DNA of 64,000 nt, from the NCBI GenBank assembly GCA_016861105.1, contig BOKS01000015.1:1-64000 (forward strand). Direction: 5' to 3'. Source of the stretch: Betaproteobacteria bacterium. GTDB lineage: Bacteria; Pseudomonadota; Gammaproteobacteria; Burkholderiales; Casimicrobiaceae. The notes below the pieces were generated by a model. That model made no database searches. It saw only the letters and a list, made by a program, of their open reading frames with translations, and was not told the DNA's origin. The translations under genes and the position numbers were made by a program. Shown here piece by piece: positions 42,302-51,874 of the stretch (positions are counted from its first letter, which is position 1; the number at the start of each line of letters is the position of its first letter).

Positions 42302-42855
42302 TCGGGGTTGCCGCGCGTCGCCACGACGTCGCGCGGCGCGTGCAACGCGTCGAAGTCGCGCCACCGGCCGCCGGCCCAGTCGCCGTCCGCGACCTCGACC
42401 ATCCGCGCGCCGGCGGCGTGCAGCGTGTCGACGGCGAGCGCCTCCGGCGTGTCGTCGGCGTTGACGGCGACGATGATGCCGCCCGGACGCGCGCTGGGGG
42501 TGGTCCCCGGGTTCCCGCCCATCGCGTTCGCAGCACCGGCGAGCGCGCCGACGAACGCACCCGCGCCGATCCCGGCCGCGAGGCCCGCCGGCCCGACCAG
42601 CGGCGCGGCGACGAGGCCGGCGGCGATGCCCGCCGCGCCCCCCAGGGCGGCACCGCGCACCGCACCCGCCTCGCCGCCGCGCGCCTGCGGGTCGGCATCG
42701 ACGTCGCCGCCGAGCGGCAGCCCGTGGTGCATGCCCGGCGGGTTGAGCACGAAGCTCGTGATCGACGGCGACGCGACGTGCGCGGCGTGCAGCCGCGCGA
42801 TCGCGCCGTCGGCCGCCGGCTGATCTTCGAACAGTCCTGCGACGATGCGTGCCAT
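42289..42855 (-). CDS. Glycine-zipper stress-type protein
   Basis: 188 residues from ATG 42855 (GAGGAGG upstream). It opens ARIVAGLFEDQPAADGAIAR, resembling the general-stress 17M fold. A long Gly/Ala zipper (about 75-120) follows, and the tail GGIIVAVNADDTPEALAVDT repeats the sensor fold. The same architecture occurs at 38648-39250. It is probably membrane associated. The frame is open further upstream but Arg/Ala-rich there. Confidence 0.65.
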   Translation of the reverse strand: MARIVAGLFEDQPAADGAIARLHAAHVASPSITSFVLNPPGMHHGLPLGGDVDADPQARGGEAGAVRGAALGGAAGIAAGLVAAPLVGPAGLAAGIGAGAFVGALAGAANAMGGNPGTTPSARPGGIIVAVNADDTPEALAVDTLHAAGARMVEVADGDWAGGRWRDFDALHAPRDVVATRGNPDYPT

Positions 42856-43132
42856 CGTAGCCTCCTCGGCGTGTCGGTTCGCTTCGCGCCACGGTAGCGC
42901 GAAGGGCGCGCCCGCGGCAGGGCGACTCTCCGCACCCGCGTGTCGGGCGTGCGCCGACACCGCGCCGCCGCGGGCCACCGCCGCCGCACTCCGGCGTCCG
43001 ACAGACGCGCGCAACGCCGCTGCCTACAGTCGTCGCATCGCCCATCGCGCGCCGCGTGCGTGCGACGCGCGGCCCGCGATCTGCGTCGTGCAGGCGCCGG
43101 GCCGACCGTCGTCCGCCTGCGGCCAGACCGCC

Positions 43133-45496
43133 ATGCCCGCTGCGCTCCGTCTCGCCCCGCCCCTGCGACGCCTCGCGGCGCTCGGCCTGTTCCTCGCGCT
43201 CGCCATCCCGCTCGCCGCGAGCGCCGACCCGCCGTCGCGCGCCGCCCGGCTGTCGTACGCCGCCGCCGACGCGAGCTTCGCCCCCGCGGGGAGCGACCGC
43301 TGGGTGCTCGCGCGCATCAACCGTCCGCTGTGGATCGGCGACCGCGTCTGGTCGGCGAACGGCTTCGTCGAGCTGCAGATCGGCGGCGCGTCGCTGCGCC
43401 TCGCGCCACGCACGTTGCTCACCGTCCTCGACTTCGACGACCGGCTCGCGCAGTTCGAGGTGACGCAGGGCAGCGTCGCGCTGCACGTGCGCGCGATCGA
43501 CACGGCGACGCAGGCGATCGAGCTCGACACGCCGTCGCTCGCGTTCGTGGCCCGCACGGAGGGCGACTACCGCGTCGACGTCGACGTCGACCGCACCGCG
43601 GTCGGCGTGCGCCGCGGCTGGGCGGAGGTCTGGGGCGCGGGACGCGCGTTCCGTCTCGACCGCCGCGAGCAGTTCGTGTTCTACGACGCAGGGCTCACCG
43701 ACTACGAGGTCTACGCGATGCCCGCGGCCGACGCGTTCGAGCGCTGGGCGCGCGAGCGGGCGCGCCGCGAGGACCGCGCGCACTCGGCCCGCTACGTCGC
43801 GCCCGGTCTCGTGGGCTACGTCGACCTGGACGACCACGGCGAGTGGCGCACGGAGGCGGGCCTCGGCAACGTCTGGTATCCGCGCGTCGGCGGACAGTGG
43901 GCGCCCTACCGCTACGGCCACTGGTCGTGGATCGACCCGTGGGGCTGGACGTGGATCGACGACGCCGCGTGGGGCTTCGCACCGTTCCACTACGGGCGCT
44001 GGACGCAGCTGCGCGGGCGCTGGGGCTGGGTGCCGGGGCCCCGGGACGTGCGCCCCGTGTACGCGCCCGCGCTCGTCGCCTGGGTCGACGGCGGTCGCTT
44101 ACCGCTGCCGGGTGCAAGCGCCGGCGCGCATGGCGTCGCATGGTTCCCGCTGGGGCCCGGCGAGATCTGGCGGCCGGCGTACGACGTCTCCCTCGACTAC
44201 TTCGCGCGGGTCAACGTGAGCAACACGTTCGTGGAGCGGACGACCGTGATCACGGTCTACGACGACGTCCGCCGCGGCGGACCGCTGCGCGGCGACTACC
44301 GCTACCGCGGCGCGCCCGCGGCCGTCACGGTCGTGCCGGTGCAGTCGTTCGTGGAGAGCCTCCCGGTGCAACGCCACCGCGTGCGCGTGGACGCGCGCGC
44401 CATCGCGTCGGTTCCGGTCGCCGCGGCGCCCGCGGCCCGGCCGGTGCTGCAGAGCTTCGTCGGGCCGGCTCCCCAGGCCCGTGCACGGCCGCCCGCCGAG
44501 GCCACGCGCCGCACCGTCGTCGCGCGCGAGGCGCCGCCGCGGGCCGTGCCTGCCCTGGAGAAACGGGTCGAACTGGTGCGCGAACGCGGCCGGCCGCTCG
44601 ATCGCGAGACGCTCGAGCGCCCGCGGGCGGCGGCGCCGGCCGCCCGCGCGCCCGCGGAGGCCGGGTCGCGTGCGGCGGCAGGGGAACTGCGCGACCACGT
44701 GCGCGTCGTCGGCGCGCAAGGGGCGGCGCCCGCCGACCTGCCCGCCGCACCGCCGGCAGGCATCGCCCGCACGCCGCGTGGACCGGTGGTCGACGTGCCC
44801 GGCGCGGCGGCCCAACCGGGCGACGCGGCCGCACGCGCCCGCGCGGAACGCGATCGCAGCGCCGCGCCTTCGCGCCCCGCGGCGGGACGCGAGGGCGGCC
44901 CGCCGCGTGCCGATGGCGACGCGCCGGCGGTCGCGCGCGATCGCGCCGGCGACGCCAGGGCGCCGGCACCGGAGCGCACCCGGGAGCCGTCGCGTCCCGA
45001 GGCGCCGCGCGAGGCACGCCCACCGGTGCCGCCGGGTCAGGGTGCAGCCGAGCGCACGATGCGGCCCGGCCCTGCGCCCGAGCCATCGCAGCCGCAGCGC
45101 ACCCGGGAGCCGTCGCGTCCCGAGGCGCCGCGCGAGGCACGCCCACCGGCACCGCCGGGTCAGGGTGCAGCCGAGCGCACGATGCGCCCCGGCCCGGCGC
45201 CCGAGCCGCCGCAGCGCGCGCGGCCGCCAGGCCCCCCGGGCGAGCCGGCGCCACAAGCGCCGGGGCGACCCCCCGCCGCCGAGCCCGACGACCCGCGCGC
45301 AAAGGCACCGCCGCAAGCGCGGCCCGAACGACCGGCGCAGGCCGCCGCCGAGCGGGCGCGCGAGCCGGATGCGCCTCACCCGTCGTCACGCGCCGGCGCG
45401 TCGCAAGAGGCGGAACCGTCCGGCGGCCAGGGCCGGAGCGGCAAGGAGAGGGACCGGGACGACGACGGGAAGCCGCGGGGCAAACCCGAGCGGTGA
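43133..45496 (+). CDS. FecR/DUF6600-like secreted protein with Pro/Arg-rich repeat tail
   Basis: 787 residues with a signal peptide (LGLFLALAIPLAASADP, cleavage about 30). Residues 35-190 resemble a FecR domain: NRPLWIGDRVWSANGFVELQ and LDTPSLAFVARTEGDYRVDV. Residues 215-370 have WxPYRYGHWSWIDPWGWTWI repeats of the DUF6600 type. The rest (about 440-787) is a disordered Pro/Arg/Glu-rich tail with tandem repeats of PSRPEAPREARPP. It is likely a periplasmic or surface protein of unknown role. The ATG at 43133 is taken because a good signal peptide begins there. Confidence 0.7.
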   Translation: MPAALRLAPPLRRLAALGLFLALAIPLAASADPPSRAARLSYAAADASFAPAGSDRWVLARINRPLWIGDRVWSANGFVELQIGGASLRLAPRTLLTVLDFDDRLAQFEVTQGSVALHVRAIDTATQAIELDTPSLAFVARTEGDYRVDVDVDRTAVGVRRGWAEVWGAGRAFRLDRREQFVFYDAGLTDYEVYAMPAADAFERWARERARREDRAHSARYVAPGLVGYVDLDDHGEWRTEAGLGNVWYPRVGGQWAPYRYGHWSWIDPWGWTWIDDAAWGFAPFHYGRWTQLRGRWGWVPGPRDVRPVYAPALVAWVDGGRLPLPGASAGAHGVAWFPLGPGEIWRPAYDVSLDYFARVNVSNTFVERTTVITVYDDVRRGGPLRGDYRYRGAPAAVTVVPVQSFVESLPVQRHRVRVDARAIASVPVAAAPAARPVLQSFVGPAPQARARPPAEATRRTVVAREAPPRAVPALEKRVELVRERGRPLDRETLERPRAAAPAARAPAEAGSRAAAGELRDHVRVVGAQGAAPADLPAAPPAGIARTPRGPVVDVPGAAAQPGDAAARARAERDRSAAPSRPAAGREGGPPRADGDAPAVARDRAGDARAPAPERTREPSRPEAPREARPPVPPGQGAAERTMRPGPAPEPSQPQRTREPSRPEAPREARPPAPPGQGAAERTMRPGPAPEPPQRARPPGPPGEPAPQAPGRPPAAEPDDPRAKAPPQARPERPAQAAAERAREPDAPHPSSRAGASQEAEPSGGQGRSGKERDRDDDGKPRGKPER
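44975..45220 (+). repeat. Tandem 123-base duplication in the tail-coding region
   Basis: The unit starting CGCACCCGGGAGCCGTCGCG at 44975 returns at 45098, a period of 123 bases (41 codons), with few differences through GCCGAGCGCACGATGCG. The reading frame is kept, so the duplication lengthens the Pro/Arg-rich tail by 41 residues. Confidence 0.85.
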
Positions 45497-45509
45497 ACGA
45501 CGCCTGCAG

Positions 45510-46331
45510 CTACTGACCGTACTCGGTACGGGCGACCGGGCAGAGGGCGGCCTGTCCCCAGTGACCGCTGCAGTGCGCAAGCCGCGCCGCCTGCTCGCAG
45601 GTCGCTTTCTGCCACAGGCCGAGCGGCTCGCAACGCGCGAGGTCGTCGCGGAGCGGTTGCCACCGATCCGGCGGCCGCACGACCGGCGGCGGCACGGGCG
45701 GCGGTGCCGTGACGACGGGGGCCGCGGCGACGACCGCGACGCTCTCGCTCGGCACGGGCGCGGCGTTCTCGACGGGCCGCGCCGGCAGGGTGGCCGGCAC
45801 GGCCGCGGCGGGGCGTGCACCGGCCCTCGCCGCCGCGCGCGTGGCGATGTCGGCCGCAGGTTTCGTCCGGGCGACCGTCGCGGCGGACGCCATTGCGGGC
45901 TGGCGCTCCACGAGCGGGGGTGCGACCAGACGCGCTTCGCTCATCAGGGTGGGCGCCGGCAGCACAACGACCGCATCGTTCGCGGCACCGGCATCGGCCG
46001 GCACCGTCCCCCGCGGCGCGTCCGCGGTCGGGCCCGCCTCCGAGCGCATCGTCGGATACAGCAGCGTCCCCACCGTCAGCAGCGCGACGACGGCGCCCGC
46101 CAGCACGAAGTCGGTGCGGCGGGCCGCCGGTGCTTCGCCGCGCACGCGCGCGCCGGCCGCGTCCTCCGGGAAGTCCGGCGACACCGTCGGCGGCGCCGTG
46201 CCTCGCATCCCCCACGGGCGCAGGACGCGGCGACGCCCCCCGCCCGGGGCCTCCTCGACCAGCACGGCGCCGCACGACGTGCAGAAGCGCGTCGTGGGGG
46301 CGTTCTCCTCGCGGCAGGTCGGGCAGTGCAT
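45510..46331 (-). CDS. Zinc-ribbon membrane protein
   Basis: 273 residues. An N-terminal zinc ribbon ([19 protein letters not shown], four Cys) lies in the cytoplasm. One membrane helix (about 72-92: [19 protein letters not shown]) leads to a Pro/Ala/Val-rich periplasmic linker. A C-terminal Cys-containing segment ([20 protein letters not shown] then HCSGHWG) probably forms disulfides. The layout suggests a signalling or assembly protein; function unknown. It converges on the FecR-like gene, 13 bases apart. Confidence 0.7.
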   Translation of the reverse strand: MHCPTCREENAPTTRFCTSCGAVLVEEAPGGGRRRVLRPWGMRGTAPPTVSPDFPEDAAGARVRGEAPAARRTDFVLAGAVVALLTVGTLLYPTMRSEAGPTADAPRGTVPADAGAANDAVVVLPAPTLMSEARLVAPPLVERQPAMASAATVARTKPAADIATRAAARAGARPAAAVPATLPARPVENAAPVPSESVAVVAAAPVVTAPPPVPPPVVRPPDRWQPLRDDLARCEPLGLWQKATCEQAARLAHCSGHWGQAALCPVARTEYGQ

Positions 46332-46519
46332 GGCGATGGCTGTCGGCTCCTGGTCCGCCGGCCACGTGCGGCGCGGCGGGACCGTTTATGACAATAGCAT
46401 TGGCGGCGGCGCCGTCCAACGTCGTTCGTCGGCCCCGGGGGGCGCGCGGGACGCCGGGCACGACCCGGTCCCTTTCCGTAGAATCGGCGTCGCGAGGCGG
46501 ATCCCGGAGGGACGAAGCG

Positions 46520-47269
46520 ATGAACGGCAAGGTGGCGGTGGTGACCGGTGCGGGAAGCGGAATCGGCAAGGCGACGGCGACGGCGCTGCTGGCGGCCGGA
46601 TGGCGCGTCGCGTTCGCCGGTCGCCGTCCCGGGCCGCTCGCCGCGGCGATCGCGGCGGCGGGCGCCGGGCAGGATCGCGCCCAGGCCTTTCCGACCGACG
46701 TCGCCGACCCGGCGTCGGTCGCCGCGCTGTTCGAGCGCACGATCGCCGCCTTCGGGCGCGTCGACCTGCTGTTCAACAATGCGGGCGTGTCGCTCGGCGG
46801 GCCGATCGAGGACATCGCCTACGAGGACTGGAAACAGGTCGTCGACATCAACCTGACCGGCTCCTTCCTGTGCGCGCAGGCTGCGGTCCGCGCGATGAAG
46901 GCGCAGTCCCCGCGCGGCGGGCGCATCATCAACAACGGCTCGATCTCGGCGCACGCGCCCCGCCCCAATTCGGCGCCCTACACCGCGACCAAGCACGCCA
47001 TCACCGGCCTCACCAAGTCGACCTCGCTCGACGGCCGCAAGCACGACATCGCCTGCGGCCAGATCGACATCGGCAACGCGGCGACCGAGATGGCGTTCCG
47101 GATGGCGAAGGGCGTGCCCCAGGCGAACGGCCAGGTCGCCGTCGAGCCGTTGATGGACGTGGCCCACGTCGCCGACGCCATCGTGCACATGGCGAGCCTC
47201 CCGCTGGAGGCGAACGTGCAGTTCATGACGATCATGGCGCGCGACATGCCGTTCGTGGGGCGCGGCTAG
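46520..47269 (+). CDS. Short-chain dehydrogenase/reductase
   Basis: 249 residues of classical SDR fold. TGAGSGIG binds NAD(P); [34 protein letters not shown] hold Ser, Tyr and Lys. The C-terminal end is shorter than in FabG and lacks the VDGG signature, which points to oxidation of a small alcohol rather than fatty-acid synthesis. GGAGGGACGAAGCG precedes the ATG; TAGAAT at 46479-46484 is a likely -10 box. Confidence 0.85.
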   Translation: MNGKVAVVTGAGSGIGKATATALLAAGWRVAFAGRRPGPLAAAIAAAGAGQDRAQAFPTDVADPASVAALFERTIAAFGRVDLLFNNAGVSLGGPIEDIAYEDWKQVVDINLTGSFLCAQAAVRAMKAQSPRGGRIINNGSISAHAPRPNSAPYTATKHAITGLTKSTSLDGRKHDIACGQIDIGNAATEMAFRMAKGVPQANGQVAVEPLMDVAHVADAIVHMASLPLEANVQFMTIMARDMPFVGRG

Positions 47270-47368
47270 GGGTTTGACGTAGGGCGTCGGCATTCGGCCG
47301 ACAGACGGGCCGCGGGGGCGTCGCCACAATCCGGCCTGCCGCACGCCGCGGCGCCACCGGGACCGACC

Positions 47369-49570
47369 GTGTCCGTCGCCGCCGCCGTCCGCCCCCCTCC
47401 CGCCGCGCCCGAGCCGTCCGCGCCGATCCTCGTGCCGGGACGCAACTGCTGGCGCGTCGAGCGCGCGAGCAAGTTCGCGATGCTGGTCGACGGCGAGGAC
47501 TACTTCCGCGCCGTCCGCGAGGCGCTGCGCACCGCCGAGCGCTCGATCTTCATCCTGGGCTGGGACATCGACAGCCGCATGCGCCTCGTGCCCGACGGCG
47601 CGGACGACGGCTGGCCCGAGCCGGTCGGCGAGTTCCTGAACGCGCTGGTCAAGTCGCGCAAGCGCCTGCGCGCGTACGTCCTGAGCTGGGACTTCGCGAT
47701 GCTCTACTTCATCGAGCGCGAGTGGATGCCCATCTACAAGCTCGACCTGCGCACGCACCGGCGGCTGTCGTTCCGGATGGACGCGCGCCATCCGGTGGGC
47801 GCGTCGCATCACCAGAAGGTGGTGGTCGTCGACGACAGCGTCGCGTTCGTCAGCGGCTTCGACATCACGCGCTCGCGCTGGGACAGCTGCGAGCACGCGT
47901 GCGACGACAAGCGCCGCATCAACCCGCTCAACCTCACCTACGGGCCCTTCCACGACGTCGGCGCCGTCGTCGAAGGCGACTGCGCGCGGGCGCTGGGCGA
48001 GCTGGCGCGCGAGCGGTGGGAACGCGCCACCGGCAGGCGCCCGCGCGCGCCGGTCCAGCCGAGCGTGCCCGGTCACTGGCCCGCGTCGGCGGAGCCGGAG
48101 CTGACGAACGTGGCCGTCGCGATCGCGCGCACCGAGCCCGAGTTCGACGGGCTGCCGGGCGCCGGCGAGATCCGGCAGCTGCACCTCGACGCGATCGCCG
48201 CCGCACGCCGCGACGTCTTCGCGGAGAACCAGTACTTCACGTCGCGGGCGATCGGCGACGCGCTCGCGCAGCGGCTCGCGCAGCCGCGGGGGCCGCAGGT
48301 CGCGGTGATCTCCCCCAAGACGCAGAGCGGCTGGCTCGAAGTGTCGACGATGGGGGTGCTGCGCGGGCGGCTCGACCGCGACCTGCGCGCCGCGGACCGG
48401 CACGGCCGCTACCGCCTGCTGTGCCCGAAGCTCCCGTGGCTGGACGACGACAAGGGCTGCCTCAACGTCCACAGCAAGGTGATGGTCGTCGACGACGCGC
48501 TGGTCACGATCGGCTCGGCGAACCTCTCCAACCGCTCGATGGGCTTCGACACGGAGTGCAACGTCGCGATCGAGGCGGCCGGGGACGAGCGCGTGGCGCG
48601 CGCGATCGCGCGCATGCGCGAGCGGCTGCTCGCCGAGCACCTGGGAACCACGCCCGAGCGCGTCGCCGAGACGTTCGCCCGGACCGGCTCGCTGTTCGGC
48701 ACGATCGACGCGCTGCACGACCCCGCGGGCCGCACGCTCGAGACGACGCAGGTGCCGCTCGACCCGACGCTGGACTCGGTCGTGCCCGAGCACGACGTCC
48801 TCGATCCAGAGCAGCCCTCCGACGCCGACACGCTGGTCGCCGACATGATCCGGGAGCCGGAGGTAGGCGCCGGGACGCGGCGGCGCATCGCCGTCTACGC
48901 GGCCGTCCTGATCGGCATCGCCGCGCTCGCCGCGGCGTGGCGCTACTCGCCGCTGCGCGAGTGGCTCGCGCTGGAGCGGGTGCAGGCACTCGCCGCCTTC
49001 GTCGAGTCGCAGCCGCTCGCGCCGCTGGCGGCCGTCGGCGCCTTCGTCGTCGGCGCGGTGGTGCTGGTCCCGGTCACGCTGATGATCGCGGCCACGGCGC
49101 TGCTGTTCGGCCCGGTCGAAGGGGCGCTCTACGCGTTCGCCGGCGCGCTCGCCGGTGGCGCCGCGACCTACGCGCTCGGCCGCGCGCTGGGCCGCGACGC
49201 CGTGCGGCAGCTCGCGGGCCCGAAGCTCAATTTGCTGTCGCGCCGGCTGGCCCGGCGCGGCTGGCTCACGATGACGATCGTGCGCCTGGTGCCGCTCGCG
49301 CCGTTCGGCGTGGTGAACGCCGTCGCCGGCGCGTCGCACATCGGCTGGCGCGACTTCCTCGTCGGGACGGCGCTCGGCCTGCTGCCCGGTCTGGTGCTCA
49401 CGTCGGCGTTCGTCGACCGCGCCGTGGCGGCGGTGCAGGAGCCCGGCGTCGCGACGCTGGCGATGCTCGCCGCGGTCGTCGCGGTCGCCGTGGGCATCGC
49501 GCGCTGGCTGCAGCGCCGCCTCGCGCCGCGGCGCGACGCGCCCTCGCCCGACGGGGAACATGCCGGGTAG
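47369..49570 (+). CDS. PLD-family enzyme fused to a VTT/DedA membrane domain
   Basis: 733 residues from GTG 47369. The first half has two PLD boxes: HHQKVVVVDD (about 150) with SGFDITR, and HSKVMVVDDALVTIGSAN (about 370). The second half (about 510-725) has five to six hydrophobic helices with the SNARE-associated/VTT pattern VLVPVTLMIAATALLFGPVE, GALAGGAATYALGRALGRDA and RLVPLAPFGVVNAVAGAS. Such fusions probably make or move phospholipids at the inner membrane. Its stop overlaps the EEP gene start by 11 bases. Confidence 0.88.
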   Translation: MSVAAAVRPPPAAPEPSAPILVPGRNCWRVERASKFAMLVDGEDYFRAVREALRTAERSIFILGWDIDSRMRLVPDGADDGWPEPVGEFLNALVKSRKRLRAYVLSWDFAMLYFIEREWMPIYKLDLRTHRRLSFRMDARHPVGASHHQKVVVVDDSVAFVSGFDITRSRWDSCEHACDDKRRINPLNLTYGPFHDVGAVVEGDCARALGELARERWERATGRRPRAPVQPSVPGHWPASAEPELTNVAVAIARTEPEFDGLPGAGEIRQLHLDAIAAARRDVFAENQYFTSRAIGDALAQRLAQPRGPQVAVISPKTQSGWLEVSTMGVLRGRLDRDLRAADRHGRYRLLCPKLPWLDDDKGCLNVHSKVMVVDDALVTIGSANLSNRSMGFDTECNVAIEAAGDERVARAIARMRERLLAEHLGTTPERVAETFARTGSLFGTIDALHDPAGRTLETTQVPLDPTLDSVVPEHDVLDPEQPSDADTLVADMIREPEVGAGTRRRIAVYAAVLIGIAALAAAWRYSPLREWLALERVQALAAFVESQPLAPLAAVGAFVVGAVVLVPVTLMIAATALLFGPVEGALYAFAGALAGGAATYALGRALGRDAVRQLAGPKLNLLSRRLARRGWLTMTIVRLVPLAPFGVVNAVAGASHIGWRDFLVGTALGLLPGLVLTSAFVDRAVAAVQEPGVATLAMLAAVVAVAVGIARWLQRRLAPRRDAPSPDGEHAG

Positions 49571-50318
49571 TGAAGGACTCCTCGTCGCGACCTGGAACGT
49601 TCACGGCGGCGTCGGCGGCGACGGACGCTACGTCCCGTCGCGCATCGCCCAGGTGCTGCGCGAGATCGACGCCGACGTGGTCGCGCTGCAGGAGGTCGGC
49701 GGACGCGACGGGCAGAGCCTGCTCGCAGCGCTCGTCGACGGCACCGCCTATCGCACCGTGCAGAACTGGACCTGCAAGCGCTGGGGATGCGACTACGGCA
49801 ACGTCGTGCTGTCGCGCCATCCGGTGCTCGAGGCGCACACCATCGACCTCGCCGTGCCGCGCCGCGAGCCGCGCGGCGCGCTCGACGTGCTCGTCGACGC
49901 GCCCGTGCGGCCGCTGCGCGTGATCGCGACGCACCTCGGGCTGCTGCCCGGCGAGCGGCGCGTGCAGGTGAAGCGCCTGCTGAAGGCGCTGGAGCGCGAG
50001 CCGGTGCACCCGACGGTGCTGACGGGCGACGTCAACGAGTGGTACCTGTGGGGGCGTCCGCTGCGGTGGCTGCACGCGCACTTCGGCGTGTCGCCGGCGC
50101 CGGCCACGTTTCCGGCGCGCCGGCCGCTGGTCGCGCTCGACCGGCTGTGGACCGAGCCGGCCGGCATGCTCGCCGAACTCCGCGTGCACGCGACCCCGCT
50201 CGCACGCACGGCCAGCGACCACCTGCCGCTGCGTGCCCGGCTGCACTGGCCGGTGGGCGCGCCGCGTCCGGTGCACGCGACGACCGACGACCCCGAGCCC
50301 GAGGGAAGCGCGGCGTAG
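49560..50318 (+). CDS. Endonuclease/exonuclease/phosphatase (EEP) family protein
   Basis: 252 residues of the EEP fold. ATWNVHGGVGGDG holds Asn; VVALQEVGGRDG holds the metal Glu; THLGLLPGERRVQ, TGDVNEWYLWGRPL and ASDHLPLRARLHW hold the remaining His/Asp. Members cleave phosphodiesters in nucleic acids or phospholipids. It overlaps the PLD-VTT gene by 11 bases, so a lipid substrate is likely (inference). No signal peptide is seen. Confidence 0.85.
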   Translation: MPGSEGLLVATWNVHGGVGGDGRYVPSRIAQVLREIDADVVALQEVGGRDGQSLLAALVDGTAYRTVQNWTCKRWGCDYGNVVLSRHPVLEAHTIDLAVPRREPRGALDVLVDAPVRPLRVIATHLGLLPGERRVQVKRLLKALEREPVHPTVLTGDVNEWYLWGRPLRWLHAHFGVSPAPATFPARRPLVALDRLWTEPAGMLAELRVHATPLARTASDHLPLRARLHWPVGAPRPVHATTDDPEPEGSAA

Positions 50319-50395
50319 CCCCGCACCGGCCGCAGCGCCCCGCACGCGCCGGTACAATCCGGGCCTCGCACGACCGCCGCGCTGCCGACGCTCCC

Positions 50396-51862
50396 TTGCC
50401 CGAGGCCCCGACCAACGCCGACATCGCGGCGAACTACGACGCCGTCGCCTACGACGCGCTGCCCTACCCGCTGTCGCACCCCGACAACGTCGCGGCCGTG
50501 GCGACGATGTTCGGCCTCGACGCGCCCGCGATCGCCACGGCGTGCGTGCTGGAAGTCGGCTGCAACGACGGCGCCAACCTGCTGCCGATGGCGGCGGCGC
50601 TTCCCCGCGCGACGTTCACCGGCTGCGACATCGCGCCGCTCGCGATCCGCGCCGCGCGCGACGCCGCGGCCGAGCTGGGACTCGCGAACGTGCGCTTCGT
50701 CGAGGGCGACCTCGCCGCGCTCGACGGCGGGCCGTGGGACTACGTCGTGGCGCACGGCGTGTACTCGTGGGTGCCCGCCGCGGTCCGCGAGGCGCTGTTC
50801 GCGCTGCTCGCGCGGTCGCTCGCGCCCGACGGCCTCGCCTTCGTCAGCTACAACTGCTATCCCGGCGGCTTCGTGCGGCGCGCCGCGTGGGAGGCGCTGC
50901 GCTGGCACGTCCGCGACCTGCCGTCGCGCGCCGACAAGCTGCACGCCGCCCGCGAGCTGGCCGCGCTGCTCGCCGAGGCCGGTCCCACGCACGAGGCGGC
51001 CGACGCCGCGGTGCGCAGCGAGTTCGCGCGCATCGCGCAGGAAGCCGACAGCCCGCTGTTCCACGACACGCTCGCCGAGCCCAACGCCCCCGTGTGGTTC
51101 GGCGAGTTCACGGCGCACGCGCGGCGCCACGGGCTCGCCTACGTCGCGGAGGCGCTGCCGTCGATGATGGCCGGCGGCGGCCTGTCGCCGCGCATGCGCC
51201 AGTTCCTCGCCGGGCAGGACCGGCTCGCGCGCGAGCAGTACCTCGACTTCGCGCGCGTGCGGCGCTTCCGCCAGTCGATCCTGTGCCGGGCGGATCGCGC
51301 CGGCGGCGTCGAGCTCGCCCCGCCGCGCCTGGCGGGGCTGCGGGTCTCGGCGTCGATGCCGCTGATGCGCGCGGCGACCGAGGGCAAGCTGCCGTCGGCC
51401 CCCGGCGCCGACGCCGCGACGTTGCGCGCGCTGCTCGACGCGCTGGTCGCAGCGGCCCCGGCGGCCGTCGCGGTCGCGGACGTGCTCGCGCGCGTGCCCC
51501 CGCCCCCGCCGCCGGCCCGCCCCGTGCCGGCGGTGCTGCTGGACGCCTGGCTGTCGGGCTTCGCGCAGCTGCACGCCGCGGGACCGGGCGCAGCGGCGCG
51601 CGCCGGCGAGCGTCCGCGCGGCGCGCTGGTCGCGCGCTGGCAGGCGCCGCGCCGCGAAGCGGTGACGAACCTCCGCCACGAGACGATCCGCCTCGTCGAC
51701 CCGTTCGCGAGGACGCTGCTCCCGCTGTGCGACGGCACGCGCGACCGCGCGGGGCTCGCGGCAGCCCTCGACGACGCGCAACCGGGCGGCGATCCGGCAC
51801 TGCGCGCGCGGATCGAGGAGACGCTGGCCACGCTGGCGCAGTGCGCGCTGCTCGAGTCCTGA
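50396..51862 (+). CDS. Class I methyltransferase with regulatory domain
   Basis: 488 residues from TTG 50396; the conserved part starts NADIAANYDAVAYDALPYPLSH. The SAM site is CVLEVGCNDGANLLPMA; GCDIAPLAIRAARDAA and VAHGVYSWVP follow. Residues about 215-330 match the methyltransferase regulatory domain (FHDTLAEPNAPVWFGEFTAH). The C-terminal part has an LPxxxx-type wing. The substrate is unknown. TACAAT at 50353-50358 is a likely -10 box. No ribosome binding site is clear, so the message may be leaderless or nearly so. Confidence 0.75.
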   Translation: MPEAPTNADIAANYDAVAYDALPYPLSHPDNVAAVATMFGLDAPAIATACVLEVGCNDGANLLPMAAALPRATFTGCDIAPLAIRAARDAAAELGLANVRFVEGDLAALDGGPWDYVVAHGVYSWVPAAVREALFALLARSLAPDGLAFVSYNCYPGGFVRRAAWEALRWHVRDLPSRADKLHAARELAALLAEAGPTHEAADAAVRSEFARIAQEADSPLFHDTLAEPNAPVWFGEFTAHARRHGLAYVAEALPSMMAGGGLSPRMRQFLAGQDRLAREQYLDFARVRRFRQSILCRADRAGGVELAPPRLAGLRVSASMPLMRAATEGKLPSAPGADAATLRALLDALVAAAPAAVAVADVLARVPPPPPPARPVPAVLLDAWLSGFAQLHAAGPGAAARAGERPRGALVARWQAPRREAVTNLRHETIRLVDPFARTLLPLCDGTRDRAGLAAALDDAQPGGDPALRARIEETLATLAQCALLES

Positions 51863-51874
51863 TTCGGGACGGCG

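Noticed and set aside
39935..43990. Open frame of 1,351 codons on the minus strand
   Set aside because: It runs antisense through the HEERH protein, permease and FecR-like genes, is Arg/Ala/Asp-rich and matches no family. High GC removes stops from such shadow frames.
46076..49561. Open frame of 1,161 codons on the minus strand
   Set aside because: Antisense to the SDR and PLD-VTT genes, whose domains are clear. Composition is that of a shadow frame.
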